A DNA stretch of 64,000 nucleotides from Deltaproteobacteria bacterium (GTDB lineage Bacteria; Myxococcota_A; Polyangia; Polyangiales; JADJMO01), in assembly GCA_025363655.1 (NCBI GenBank), contig JANYDK010000064.1, positions 1 to 64,000 of the forward strand, in the 5' to 3' direction. Below are positions 1 through 8,101 of this stretch, one piece after another. The translations under genes and the position numbers were made by a program. The stretch's first letter is position 1. Every line of letters begins with the position of its first letter. The notes under the pieces were generated by a model. That model was not told the DNA's origin. It ran no database searches and saw only the letters and a list, made by a program, of their open reading frames with translations.

Positions 1-756
1 GAAGGTACGCCGCACTCGTTCGTCAACGGCCGCATCGTCAACGGCGCGGTGCCCTACGAGAAGTTCAAGAAGATCATCGACCAAGAGCTGGTGAAGGCCG
101 AAGCCAAAGTGAAGGGCGGTACCAAGCTCGAGGACGTCTACGCCGAGACCGTGAAGGGTGGAAAAGGCGGGCCCTTGCCGCCGCTCGCCATCCCCGCGAC
201 CGCGCCGTGGAAGGGGGGCCGCGACGCCAAGGTCGTGATCCAAATCTTCAGCGATTTCCAGTGCCCGTTCTGCAAGCGCGCCGAAGTGCCGATGCCGGGA
301 CAAGACGGCAAGATCGATCCCAACGGGGCCGGTCTCGCGGCGGCGATCACCAAGTACGGCGACAAGATCAAGATCGTCTGGCGCAACTTCCCGCTCGGCT
401 TCCACAACCGCGCAGAGCCCGTCGCCGAGTTCGCCGTCGAGGCGTTCAAGCAGAAGGGCAGCGACGGCTTCTGGAAGGCGCACGACGCTCTCTTCGACTC
501 GCAGCCGAAGCTGGAAGACGCCGATCTCCAGGCGATCGCGACCAAGATCGGGATCGACTGGGCGAAGGCCAAGGACGCCATCGACAGCCACAAGTACAAG
601 GCCGAGATCGACAGCGATCAAAAAGAGGGCGGCTCGGTCGGCGTGACCGGCACGCCTGGCTTCTTCATCAGCCCCATCGGCAAGCCCGGCAAGCTGCTCG
701 TCGGTGCGCAACCGGCCGACGCGTTCTACGCGGCGATCGACGCGGCGTTGAAGTGA
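1..756 (+). CDS. DsbA-family multi-thioredoxin protein, 3' part (truncated by window start)
   Basis: The frame is open from base 1, so the start and the N-terminal domains lie outside the window. The visible 251 residues hold the end of one DsbA-like domain (GTPHSFVNG, the cis-Pro region) and one complete domain with FSDFQCPFCKR (Cys88-Pro-Phe-Cys91 of the visible part) and GTPGFFISP as the cis-Pro loop. The family forms, breaks or shuffles disulfides outside the cytoplasm. The sequence is almost identical to the C-terminal third of the next gene, so the two are tandem duplicates. This copy ends at a Lys, three residues short of its twin. Whether its unseen first domain also carries UGA at the active site cannot be told from here. 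The domain call is firm; the partner substrate is unknown. Confidence 0.85.
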   Translation, partial: EGTPHSFVNGRIVNGAVPYEKFKKIIDQELVKAEAKVKGGTKLEDVYAETVKGGKGGPLPPLAIPATAPWKGGRDAKVVIQIFSDFQCPFCKRAEVPMPGQDGKIDPNGAGLAAAITKYGDKIKIVWRNFPLGFHNRAEPVAEFAVEAFKQKGSDGFWKAHDALFDSQPKLEDADLQAIATKIGIDWAKAKDAIDSHKYKAEIDSDQKEGGSVGVTGTPGFFISPIGKPGKLLVGAQPADAFYAAIDAALK

Positions 757-772
757 CGTAACCGGTCGAAGA

Positions 773-793
773 CGAGGCTCTTTCGGGGCCTCG
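773..793 (+). terminator. possible transcription terminator hairpin
   Basis: CGAGGC (773-778) and GCCTCG (788-793) can pair over a 9-base loop, 17 bases after the stop of the first gene. The following bases (CCTTCGTTCC) are only moderately T-rich, so this is a weak intrinsic terminator at best. Confidence 0.4.
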
Positions 794-919
794 CCTTCGT
801 TCCGGTGTGGAAAGCCGCCCATGTCCCGGGGCCCGCCTCGACGGCGTGGGCGTTTTTCATTAGGTAGTGATGTGTGTGATGTGTCTCTCGCGAGGGAGAC
901 GAGAAAAAGGAGACTCGAG

Positions 920-2965
920 ATGAGCAACGTGATGAACAAGGGGACAGCCATCGTCGGCTTCGTCCTCGCCTTCGTCACGGGAGCCGGCTTCATGTATGCC
1001 GTCGACCGTGGCAATGTACCGAAGGACGACGTCGCAGCCGCCGACAAGGCGAAGGCTGCAGGCGCTGGTCTCTCCGGTGACTGGAAGCAAGATGGTCCGA
1101 TCCCGCTGAGCGCCGCCGACCCCGTCGAGGGTCCGGTCGACGCGCCGGTGACGATCATCGAATTCAGCGACTATCAGTGACCGTTTTGTTCGAGGGTCGG
1201 TCCGACTCTCAAGCAGTTGATGACGGATTACGCGGGTAAGATTCGTATCGTTTGGAAGGATTTGCCGCTCGATTTTCACAAGAATGCGATGCCAGCGGCG
1301 GTGGCGTCCCGGGTCGTCTTCCTCGCGAAGGGCAGTGAAGCCTTCTGGAAGATGAACGAGAAGATCTTCGCCGGGCAGTCGCAGCTCTCCGACGAGAGCT
1401 ACAAGAAGTGGGCAGCGGAGCTCGGGGTCACCAGCGCCGATTTCGACAAATTCAAGGTCGAGGCGGAGAAGAAGGTCACCGCCAACCTCGAGGACTCGAA
1501 GAAGTACGGCATCCAAGGGACGCCCAACTTCCTCATCGACGGTGAGCCGCTCACGGGCGCGCAACCGGTCGACAAATTCAAGGCGGTCATCGACGCGCAC
1601 TTGAAGAAGGCCGAAGAGCTCAAGGGCAAGGGCATCGCGGCGAACATGATGTACGTCGAGATGACCAAGGCGTACTTCAACGCGCCGAAGGCTCCCGAGC
1701 CGACCGCCAAGGGCGACGACAAGCCCCCCGCGGAAGAGCCGGACGATCCGACGGTGTGGAAGGTCGACATCGCGGGCTCGCCGATCAAGGTCGGCATGGG
1801 CACCGACTGGAAGAAGAAGGCGGCGCTCGTCACGATCGTCACCTACAGCGACTTCCAATGCCCCTTCTGCAAGCGCATCGAACCGGCGCTGGCGCAGGTG
1901 GCCAAGGAGTACGGCGACAAGGTCGCGTTCGTCTGGAAGAACTTCCCCCTCGGCTTCCACAACCGCGCGATGCCGGCGGCGATGGTCGCGCTCGAGGCCC
2001 GGAAAGAGAAGGGCGACGAGGGCTTCTGGAAGGCCCACGACAAGCTCTTCGACATCCAGCCGAAGCTCGAAGACGCCGATCTCGAAGGCGCAGGCAAAGA
2101 CCTCGGTCTCGACGCCGCCAAGGTGTCGGCCGCGATCAAGGGCCTGATGTACAAGGACGACATCCAAAAGGACATGGACCAGGGTGGTGACCTTCACGTC
2201 GAAGGTACGCCGCACTCGTTCGTCAACGGCCGCATCGTCAACGGCGCGGTGCCCTACGAGAAGTTCAAGAAGATCATCGACCAAGAGCTGGTGAAGGCCG
2301 AAGCCAAAGTGAAGGGCGGCACCAAGCTCGAGGACGTCTACGCCGAGACCGTGAAGGGTGGAAAAGGTGGGCCTCTGCCGCCGCTCGCCATCCCCGCGAC
2401 CGCGCCGTGGAAGGGGGGTCGCGACGCCAAGGTCGTGATCCAGGTCTTCAGCGACTTCCAGTGCCCGTTCTGCAAGCGCGCCGAAGTGGCGATGCCCGGA
2501 CAAGACGGCAAGATCGATCCCAACGGGGCCGGCCTCGCCGCAGCGATCGCCAAGTACGGCGACCAGCTGAAGATCGTCTGGCGCAACTTCCCGCTCGGCT
2601 TCCACAACCGCGCAGAGCCCGTCGCCGAGTTCGCCGTCGAGGCGTTCAAGCAAAAGGGCAACGACGGCTTCTGGAAGGCGCACGACGCGCTCTTCGACAC
2701 GCAGCCGAAGCTGGAAGACGCCGACCTCCAAGCCATCGCGACCAAGCTCGGGATGGACTGGGCGAAGGCCAAGGACGCGATCGACAGCCACAAGTACAAG
2801 GCCGAGATCGACAGCGATCAAAAAGAGGGCGGCTCGGTCGGCGTGACCGGTACGCCTGGCTTCTTCATCAGCCCCGTCGGGAAACCCGGGAAGCTTCTTG
2901 TCGGCGCGCAGCCGGCAGACGCTTTCTACGCGGCGATCGACGCGGCCTTGAAGGGCGCGAAGTAG
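920..2965 (+). CDS. Membrane-anchored triple DsbA-domain thiol-disulfide oxidoreductase, probable selenoprotein (UGA = Sec87)
   Basis: This is a 681-residue protein if UGA at 1178-1180 is read through. The start ATG follows AAGGAG (907-912) by 7 bases. Residues 9-27 are a hydrophobic anchor, so the domains should sit in the periplasm. Three thioredoxin/DsbA-like domains follow. Domain 1 has FSDYQ-UGA-PFC (position 87, partner Cys90), domain 2 CPFC at 314-317, and domain 3 CPFC at 515-518. Each has its own GTPxF cis-Pro loop. Frame, homology and codon structure continue unbroken on both sides of the UGA, and the missing residue is exactly the nucleophilic cysteine. A SECIS-like hairpin follows directly. 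Codons just after the UGA (about 1181-1300) use T at third positions (TTT, TGT, GAT, ATT) far more than the other two domains. The alternative is a nonsense mutation (TGC to TGA); the hairpin argues against it. Confidence 0.82.
1178..1210 (+). promoter_or_regulatory. Selenocysteine UGA codon with bacterial SECIS-like hairpin
   Basis: After the in-frame UGA (1178-1180), GAGGGTCG (1192-1199) pairs with CGACTCTC (1203-1210), including one G-U pair. If the top G-C pair opens, the loop region reads GGUCC. Counting U of UGA as base 1, GGUC occupies bases 22-25, the same place as the SelB-binding GGUC of the E. coli fdhF SECIS. The bulged U17 of fdhF is not present (G here). The element lies inside the coding sequence, as bacterial SECIS elements do. 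Confidence 0.75.
2201..2945 (+). repeat. Second copy of a ~745-base tandem direct duplication
   Basis: This stretch repeats bases 1-745 with few differences; the first ~170 bases are nearly base-for-base identical. Protein differences are mostly conservative (for example IQIF/IQVF, SDGFW/NDGFW, KIGIDW/KLGMDW). It covers the end of domain 2 and all of domain 3. The unit length implies that the whole gene, about 2.2 kb with its leader, was duplicated in tandem. Confidence 0.9.
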
Positions 2966-3021
2966 CTCGAAGTCGGTCGTCGTAGCTCACGACGAGCGCC
3001 CACGACGAGCGAGAAAAGCGG

Positions 3022-3056
3022 GGGTGGGAGGGCATCGGCTCTCCCACCCTTTTTTT
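3022..3056 (+). terminator. Rho-independent terminator
   Basis: GGGTGGGAG (3022-3030) pairs perfectly with CTCCCACCC (3041-3049) and is followed by seven T (3050-3056). It ends the transcript of the DsbA-family selenoprotein gene and separates it from the MFS gene. Confidence 0.92.
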
Positions 3057-3123
3057 CGACGACCACTGTCCCTCTGTCTGCATCTCTATCTCTCGCTGCC
3101 AGCTCCGGCGGCTCCCGACTCCC

Positions 3124-4626
3124 ATGGCAGATCGTCGCAACCGCCCGCTCATCGTCGCCGCGCTCATGCTCGCCCTCTTCACCGCGGCGCTCGAGGCGAC
3201 CGTGGTCTCGACAGCGATGCCGACGGTCGTGCGCGAGCTCGGCGGGCTCTCGCTCTACGCGTGGGTGTTCAGCGCCTACACGCTCGCCTCGACGGTGATG
3301 GTGCCGCTCTTCGGCAAGCTCTCCGACGTCTACGGTCGCAAGCCGGTGATGCTCTTCGGCATCGCGCTCTTCCTCGTCGGCTCGATGCTGAGCGGGCAGG
3401 CGGCGACGATGAATCAGCTCATCGTCTTCCGCGTCGTCCAAGGCCTCGGCGCCGGTGCGATGCAGCCGATGGCGATGACCATCGTCGGCGACATCTTCGA
3501 TCTCTCCGAACGCGGCAAAATGCAGGGTTATTTTGGCGCGGTTTGGGGCCTCGCCGGGCTCGTCGGGCCCTTCGTCGGCGCGCTCATCGTCCGCGTCGCC
3601 TCATGGCGATGGATCTTCTACATCAACGTCCCCTTCGGCGTCGCCTCCGCGGTCATCTTGATGGCGGCGTTCCACGAAAAGGTCGAGCGCCGCAAACGCA
3701 CGCTCGATCTCGCGGGAGCGATGGTCCTGACGGGCGCGATCGTCGCGCTCCTGCTCGGGACGCAGGGGCTCCATCCGGCGCCGCTGATCGCGCTCGCCTG
3801 CGTCCTGACGGCGCTCTTCATCTACATCGAGAGCCGCGCCGTCGAGCCGATCCTTCCGCTCGGGCTCTTCAAGAGCCGCGTCATCGCCGTCTCCAGCATC
3901 ACCAGCGCGCTCGCCGGCGCGGCGATGTTCGCCACCATCACGTTCGTGCCGCTCCACGTGCAGGGCGTCCTCGGCGGGAGTCCGAGCGACGCCGGCGCCG
4001 CCATCGGTCCGATGGTCGTGGCGTGGCCGATTTGCAGCGCGATCGGCGGCCGTCTCCTCGTCCGCGTCGGCTACCGGCCGATCATCCGCTTCGGAATGCT
4101 GCTCGTGGCGCTCTCGGCGATCGCGCTCCCTTTGCTCCTGCGGCCCGGCACGCCGGTGATGGTCGCGCGCCTCGTCTCCATCGGCTTCGGCGCCGGGCTC
4201 GGCTTCTCGCAGACCGCGGTGATGATCGCCGTGCAGACGAGCGTCGGCTGGGAGCAGCGCGGCGTCGCCACCGCGAGCACGCTCTTCTTCCGCAGCATCG
4301 GCAGCACCCTCGGCGTCGGCGCGCTCGGCGCGGTGCTCGCGGCCACGTTTCGCCGTTCGATGAGCAGCGTTTCCGAGGAGACGGTCAACCGCATGCTCGG
4401 CCCCGAGCGCTCGCAGATCGACCCGGCCGTCCTCCACTCGCTCGGCACCACGCTGCAAGAGGGGCTCACCACCATCTTTTGGGCGGTCGCCGCGATCGGG
4501 GTCGCTGGCTTCGTTGCAGGCCTATTTTTCCCGTCGATTTCGCTTCGACCTGCCGCTGCGCCCGCGCCACCCACGGCGGCCGACGACAAGGTCGGGAGCG
4601 AAGCACCGACCGCGCCGGCGTCCTGA
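3124..4626 (+). CDS. MFS efflux transporter, DHA2 (EmrB/QacA-like) family
   Basis: This 500-residue inner-membrane protein has about 14 hydrophobic segments, the usual size and topology of the 14-helix drug:H+ antiporter family. Near residues 62-75 it has the loop 2-3 signature (FGKLSDVYGRKP, motif A). A Gly/Pro-rich helix (GLAGLVGPFVGAL) matches motif C, typical of exporters. The N-terminus LEATVVSTAMPTV is also classic for EmrB/QacA members. No MarR- or TetR-type regulator lies beside it, so substrate and control are unknown. The ATG start is used because the first helix begins right after it. Confidence 0.88.
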   Translation: MADRRNRPLIVAALMLALFTAALEATVVSTAMPTVVRELGGLSLYAWVFSAYTLASTVMVPLFGKLSDVYGRKPVMLFGIALFLVGSMLSGQAATMNQLIVFRVVQGLGAGAMQPMAMTIVGDIFDLSERGKMQGYFGAVWGLAGLVGPFVGALIVRVASWRWIFYINVPFGVASAVILMAAFHEKVERRKRTLDLAGAMVLTGAIVALLLGTQGLHPAPLIALACVLTALFIYIESRAVEPILPLGLFKSRVIAVSSITSALAGAAMFATITFVPLHVQGVLGGSPSDAGAAIGPMVVAWPICSAIGGRLLVRVGYRPIIRFGMLLVALSAIALPLLLRPGTPVMVARLVSIGFGAGLGFSQTAVMIAVQTSVGWEQRGVATASTLFFRSIGSTLGVGALGAVLAATFRRSMSSVSEETVNRMLGPERSQIDPAVLHSLGTTLQEGLTTIFWAVAAIGVAGFVAGLFFPSISLRPAAAPAPPTAADDKVGSEAPTAPAS

Positions 4627-4680
4627 CGCTCTCCGCGCGCCCTCTGCGCGGACGTGCGGACGTGATATGAACGGCGGCGA

Positions 4681-5385
4681 ATGGCGCGCGCTCGACTCGT
4701 CTCGCTCACGGTCTCCTCGATGCACGCCGTGGCACTCGCACTCGCCGTCGCGATGGCCGCGGGCTGCGCGGGCTCGGTGCAGAGCAACCCTCGCACCGTC
4801 CTCCGCGCCTACGCCGAGGCGCTCGGTGATGGTCGCGCCGACGATGCCTACGCGCTCCTCTCCGACGACGCCAAGCGCAGCATCTCCCCGGAAGCGTTTC
4901 GGACGCTGGTGAAGCAGAACAAGGCCGAGGCGCTCGAGCTCGGAAAGTCGCTCTCCCGTCCGACCGACGATCCGTACGTCACTGCGCAAGTGCCGCTCGC
5001 CACCGGCGAAACCCTGACGATGGTGCTCGAAGATGGCCGTTGGCGCATCGATGGCGCCGCCCTCGACTTCTACTCGCAGGCGACCCCGAAGCAGGCAGTG
5101 CTCGGCTTTCTCCGTGCCTTCGGTCGTCGCCGTTGGGACGTGCTCCTTCGCTACACGCCCGACGCGCGCAAAGAAGGCCTCACCGAAGAGCGACTCAAGG
5201 CCGCGTGGGGGGAGGGCAAGCCCGAGGGCAAGCGCATCGAAGAGGCGGTCGAAGCCATTCGTCAGTCGATCGCCACTGCGGTCTTCGAAGAGACGGGCGA
5301 TCGCGCGACGATGAGCTACGGCTCGGCCGGCGTGGTCCTCTTCCTCCGAGAGCGCGGCGCCTGGAAAATCGAAGACCTTCGCTGA
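4681..5385 (+). CDS. Lipoprotein with two NTF2-like repeats, function unknown
   Basis: A 234-residue protein with a signal peptide ending in a lipobox (MAAG-Cys29). An internal ATG at codon 14 would give a more standard signal length. After the Cys come two copies of the same alpha/beta pattern. The first (about residues 35-125) runs from NPRTVLRAYAEAL to DGRWRIDG. The second (130-230) runs from TPKQAVLGFLRAF to RGAWKIEDL. These resemble NTF2-like/DUF4878-type lumen domains seen in many lipoproteins. Active residues are not evident. It lies 54 bases after the MFS gene and 13 bases before the next gene, so co-transcription is possible. Confidence 0.72.
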   Translation: MARARLVSLTVSSMHAVALALAVAMAAGCAGSVQSNPRTVLRAYAEALGDGRADDAYALLSDDAKRSISPEAFRTLVKQNKAEALELGKSLSRPTDDPYVTAQVPLATGETLTMVLEDGRWRIDGAALDFYSQATPKQAVLGFLRAFGRRRWDVLLRYTPDARKEGLTEERLKAAWGEGKPEGKRIEEAVEAIRQSIATAVFEETGDRATMSYGSAGVVLFLRERGAWKIEDLR

Positions 5386-5398
5386 GCCGCCGGGCCCG

Positions 5399-6073
5399 AT
5401 GTCAGTTGCCCGCCTGATCGCTTCGCTGACGTGTCTCGCGCTCGTCGTCTCGGCGAGCACGTTCTCCGCTTCGGCACGTGCGGGCGAGGGCACGGAGGCC
5501 GTCGTGCCCAGGCCGAGGTTCGGCGCGCGCGGCCCCGCGATCGTCTCGATCGAGAACGTCTTCGGGTACAGCACGCAGGAGTTCCACGCGACGAACGCCA
5601 GCGGAACGCGAAGCATCGACCACGTCGGCTTCACGCCCGGCGGCATCGTCGGACTCTCCCTCGGAATCCACGGCGTCACCTCCCACTTCACCTACGGCGC
5701 CACCTTCGGCTACTGGGGCGCGCATTCGACGAACGACGACGGCAGCGCGAAGACGGCGAAGATCTTCCACCTCGGTCCGCGCCTTGGCTACGCCTTCGCC
5801 GTCAACGACAACGTCGGATTCTGGCTGCGTGGAGGCCCCACCCTCTACGTCTTCGACCAGTACCTCGTCGACGGCACCATCACAGCGTTCGACGTCTCGC
5901 TCGACGCCTATTTCGTCTACTCGCCGACGCCGCATTTCGGCGTGATGATCGGCCCGAGCTTCGACTTCAGCGTCCTCGGCCACGTCCACGAGAACGGTCC
6001 TCGTGGCGGGAGCTCCGACGACATTCGCTTCAAGACGCTCAGCCTCGACGTCGGGCTCCTCTCGGATTTCTGA
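5399..6073 (+). CDS. Secreted outer-membrane-like beta protein, paralogue of next gene
   Basis: A 224-residue protein with an N-terminal signal peptide (hydrophobic residues 5-27, cleavage near SARAGE). The rest alternates polar and hydrophobic residues with many Gly and aromatic residues, as in small 8-stranded beta-barrels, and ends near a Phe (LLSDF). It has phrases in common with the next gene: IVSIENVFGY/IFSIENVGGF, LGPRLGYAFAV/LAPRVGYVAPL, LWLRGG and FGVMIG/FGVMLG. It starts 13 bases after the preceding lipoprotein. No specific function can be assigned. Confidence 0.65.
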   Translation: MSVARLIASLTCLALVVSASTFSASARAGEGTEAVVPRPRFGARGPAIVSIENVFGYSTQEFHATNASGTRSIDHVGFTPGGIVGLSLGIHGVTSHFTYGATFGYWGAHSTNDDGSAKTAKIFHLGPRLGYAFAVNDNVGFWLRGGPTLYVFDQYLVDGTITAFDVSLDAYFVYSPTPHFGVMIGPSFDFSVLGHVHENGPRGGSSDDIRFKTLSLDVGLLSDF

Positions 6074-6735
6074 TGCCCTCGCGATCGCCGCCTTCGCCGC
6101 TCTTCGCGCTCGCACTCGTGCTCGCAGTCGCGCTCGTGACCAGCACGTCGATGGCGCAGACCACCGAGACCACCGAGGCCACTCCCCGTCCGTTCGGCGA
6201 GCGTCATCGCACCATTTTCTCGATCGAGAACGTCGGCGGCTTCCTCCATGTCCAGGAGCGTTTGCCCGACCAATCTCTCTCGAGTGGCGTCAACCACTTC
6301 GGGACCTTCGTGGTCGCGCCGACCAGCCGCGTCGGCATCCATCGAGTGGTCGGCAAAGGCTTCACGCTCGGCACCGGCTTCACGCTCGGCGATTTCACCG
6401 ATCACGGGACCAACGCCTCGCTGACGATTTGGGCACTCGCGCCGCGCGTCGGCTACGTCGCGCCCCTCGGCACCCACGCTTCGCTCTGGTTGCGCGGCGG
6501 GCTCACGTACTTCCACGCCTCTGCCCGCAGCGCCGACTATTGGCAGGTCGCCCCGGCGGCCGAGGTGTTCCTCGTGCTCACTCCGTTCGATCACTTCGGC
6601 GTCATGCTCGGCCTCGTCGCCGAGGTCGGCGTCGCAGGGAAACGGGAGCTCCCCGGCTCGTACCCGTCGATGTCGGCGTCGGAGTACCGCTACTCGACGT
6701 ACGGCCTCTCGCTCGGCTTCCTCTTCGACTTGTGA
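6073..6735 (+). CDS. Secreted outer-membrane-like beta protein, second paralogue
   Basis: A 220-residue protein whose ATG overlaps the previous stop by one base (TGATG), so translation is probably coupled. A signal peptide (hydrophobic residues 9-28, cleavage after SMAQ) is followed by a Gly/aromatic-rich beta pattern. It shares the SIENVxGF, LAPRVGY, SLWLRGG and HFGVMLG signatures with its neighbour, so the pair arose by tandem duplication. The C-terminus LGFLFDL has the aromatic near-terminal position common in outer-membrane proteins. Function unknown. Confidence 0.65.
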   Translation: MPSRSPPSPLFALALVLAVALVTSTSMAQTTETTEATPRPFGERHRTIFSIENVGGFLHVQERLPDQSLSSGVNHFGTFVVAPTSRVGIHRVVGKGFTLGTGFTLGDFTDHGTNASLTIWALAPRVGYVAPLGTHASLWLRGGLTYFHASARSADYWQVAPAAEVFLVLTPFDHFGVMLGLVAEVGVAGKRELPGSYPSMSASEYRYSTYGLSLGFLFDL

Positions 6736-6749
6736 GCGACCGGTAGCTG

Positions 6750-7238
6750 CTACGGCTTCGACAACTGAAGAATGATCTCGCTCTTGCGCACGAGGCCGAG
6801 CTCGGTGCGCGCGACGTGCTCGACGGCGCCGATGTCGTCCTTCAACTGATGCACCTGCCCGCGCAAACGTCCGATTTCTCGCTCGAGGGCGAGGTTTTCG
6901 CCTTCGACCTGTTCGAGGTCGCGCTCGAGGGAGCGGAGGCGCGGCAGGCCCTGGGGCTCGAAGACGAGGACCGGGACGCCGACGACGGCGATCGCGAGGA
7001 TGAGCAGCGGCAATGCGTCACGGCTGGCCGAGGCGAGCCGCGTGCGCAAAGGAACGCCCGAGCCGCGCCGCTCGCGCCCAGTGAAGGCGATCGACAACTG
7101 CGAGGACGTCGAGGACTCGTCCTTGTCCCTCGCGCGCGGGCGCGGGGCTCCGCGTGCATTGGCGGGGAGCGGTGGCATCGCTTCGGACCATGCCACGTCG
7201 CGGCGTTTTCGGCGTAATTCTCGGGCGAGATCGTCCAA
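6750..7238 (-). CDS. FtsB/DivIC-like septum formation protein
   Basis: A 162-residue bitopic protein: a Pro/Arg-rich cytoplasmic part (1-70), one membrane helix (about 76-93), a coiled coil (100-135, RDLEQVEGENLALEREIGRL) and a C-terminal motif ending EHVARTELGLVRKSEIILQL. This order is that of the FtsB/DivIC family, which links FtsL and FtsQ in the divisome. The cytoplasmic extension is longer than in E. coli FtsB, where it is nearly absent. It starts 26 bases after pxpC on the same strand, so it may be expressed from the oxoprolinase operon. Confidence 0.8.
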   Translation of the reverse strand: MDDLARELRRKRRDVAWSEAMPPLPANARGAPRPRARDKDESSTSSQLSIAFTGRERRGSGVPLRTRLASASRDALPLLILAIAVVGVPVLVFEPQGLPRLRSLERDLEQVEGENLALEREIGRLRGQVHQLKDDIGAVEHVARTELGLVRKSEIILQLSKP

Positions 7239-7264
7239 AATGCACGAAGCACTTCGGGGAGCAC

Positions 7265-8101
7265 TTACGGAAGTGACGCGAGCCGGAACGTGACGACGTC
7301 GCCTGGACGCCTCCGCGCGAGGAGGTCACAGGCGGCTCGTTCGAGGACGGCGACGACTGGATATCCACCGACCGTCGGACCATCGGGCCCGAGGACGATC
7401 GGTCGGCCATCGGGAGGAAGCTGGATGGCGCCTCGAAGCGTCGGTCGTGATCGCGGGGAGCCCTGACGGAGCGTCTCGGCGAGTCGCTTCAGCGGCAACG
7501 AGTCCGCGTGGAGCCGCGTCCCGACGCGATCAGACCGAGAATCGACGGTGAAACGCTGCTCGATGAGCTCGAGGCCGAGGCCGAGCTCGCGAGACCCGCG
7601 TGCCGTCGGGATGCAGTTGAGCGGCTCGTCCAGGTGCGCGGGAATGTCTTCGCGACAACCACCCAGCGGGCGAGAGGTCGAACCGATGGCGAGCACGTCC
7701 CCGCGACGAAGCGCGCGCCCTTCGAACCCACCGAATCGACCGGGCAAGCACGTTCCCCGTGCGCCGAGCACCATGGGTAGGTCGAGGCCGCCTCGTATCG
7801 CGAGATAGCGCACCGCGCGCGTACCGACAGGCAAAGACCAACTCTCGCCGTCGACGAGCGAGACCGGCGATGCGCCATCGAGCGAGATCATGACGTCACC
7901 GTGCGCGCGAAAACGAGCGCCGTAGAGCGGGAGCTCGATCACCGCATCGTCGTCTTCGCCACCGACCGCAGAGAGCGCCGCGCGCATCGCCTCTCGATCC
8001 GCCGCCCCCGACGCCGGCACGCCGAGTGACGCCAGCCCCTCGCGCGGCGCGCTCTGCGCGGTCACCGACGGACCGATGGCGAGCACCTCGAGAGCGCTCA
8101 T
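7265..8101 (-). CDS. pxpC: 5-oxoprolinase subunit C (biotin-dependent carboxyltransferase family)
   Basis: The 278-residue product matches the PxpC/KipA (AHS2) family: an N-terminal phrase AREGLASLGVPASGAADREAM, a central LPGRFGGFEGRAL (usually GRxGG-G-GR), and the end GRPIVLGPDGPTVGGYPVVAVL. With PxpA and PxpB it makes ATP-dependent 5-oxoprolinase, which recycles damaged glutamine (pyroglutamate) to glutamate. The ATG start overlaps the end of pxpB by four bases, which suggests coupled translation. A much longer frame upstream is out-of-frame shadow of pxpB. Confidence 0.9.
   Translation of the reverse strand: MSALEVLAIGPSVTAQSAPREGLASLGVPASGAADREAMRAALSAVGGEDDDAVIELPLYGARFRAHGDVMISLDGASPVSLVDGESWSLPVGTRAVRYLAIRGGLDLPMVLGARGTCLPGRFGGFEGRALRRGDVLAIGSTSRPLGGCREDIPAHLDEPLNCIPTARGSRELGLGLELIEQRFTVDSRSDRVGTRLHADSLPLKRLAETLRQGSPRSRPTLRGAIQLPPDGRPIVLGPDGPTVGGYPVVAVLERAACDLLARRRPGDVVTFRLASLP

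Noticed and set aside
860-2821. 653-codon open frame on the minus strand across the DsbA-family genes
   Set aside because: It mirrors the plus-strand coding region, is rich in Arg/Leu/Val/Asp as antisense frames of GC-rich genes are, and has no domain similarity. The plus strand has clear thioredoxin motifs.
1217-2965. Separate gene starting at ATG 1217 after the UGA
   Set aside because: No ribosome binding site precedes it, it would start inside a thioredoxin domain after the active site, and the upstream frame supplies the missing membrane anchor and first half of that domain.
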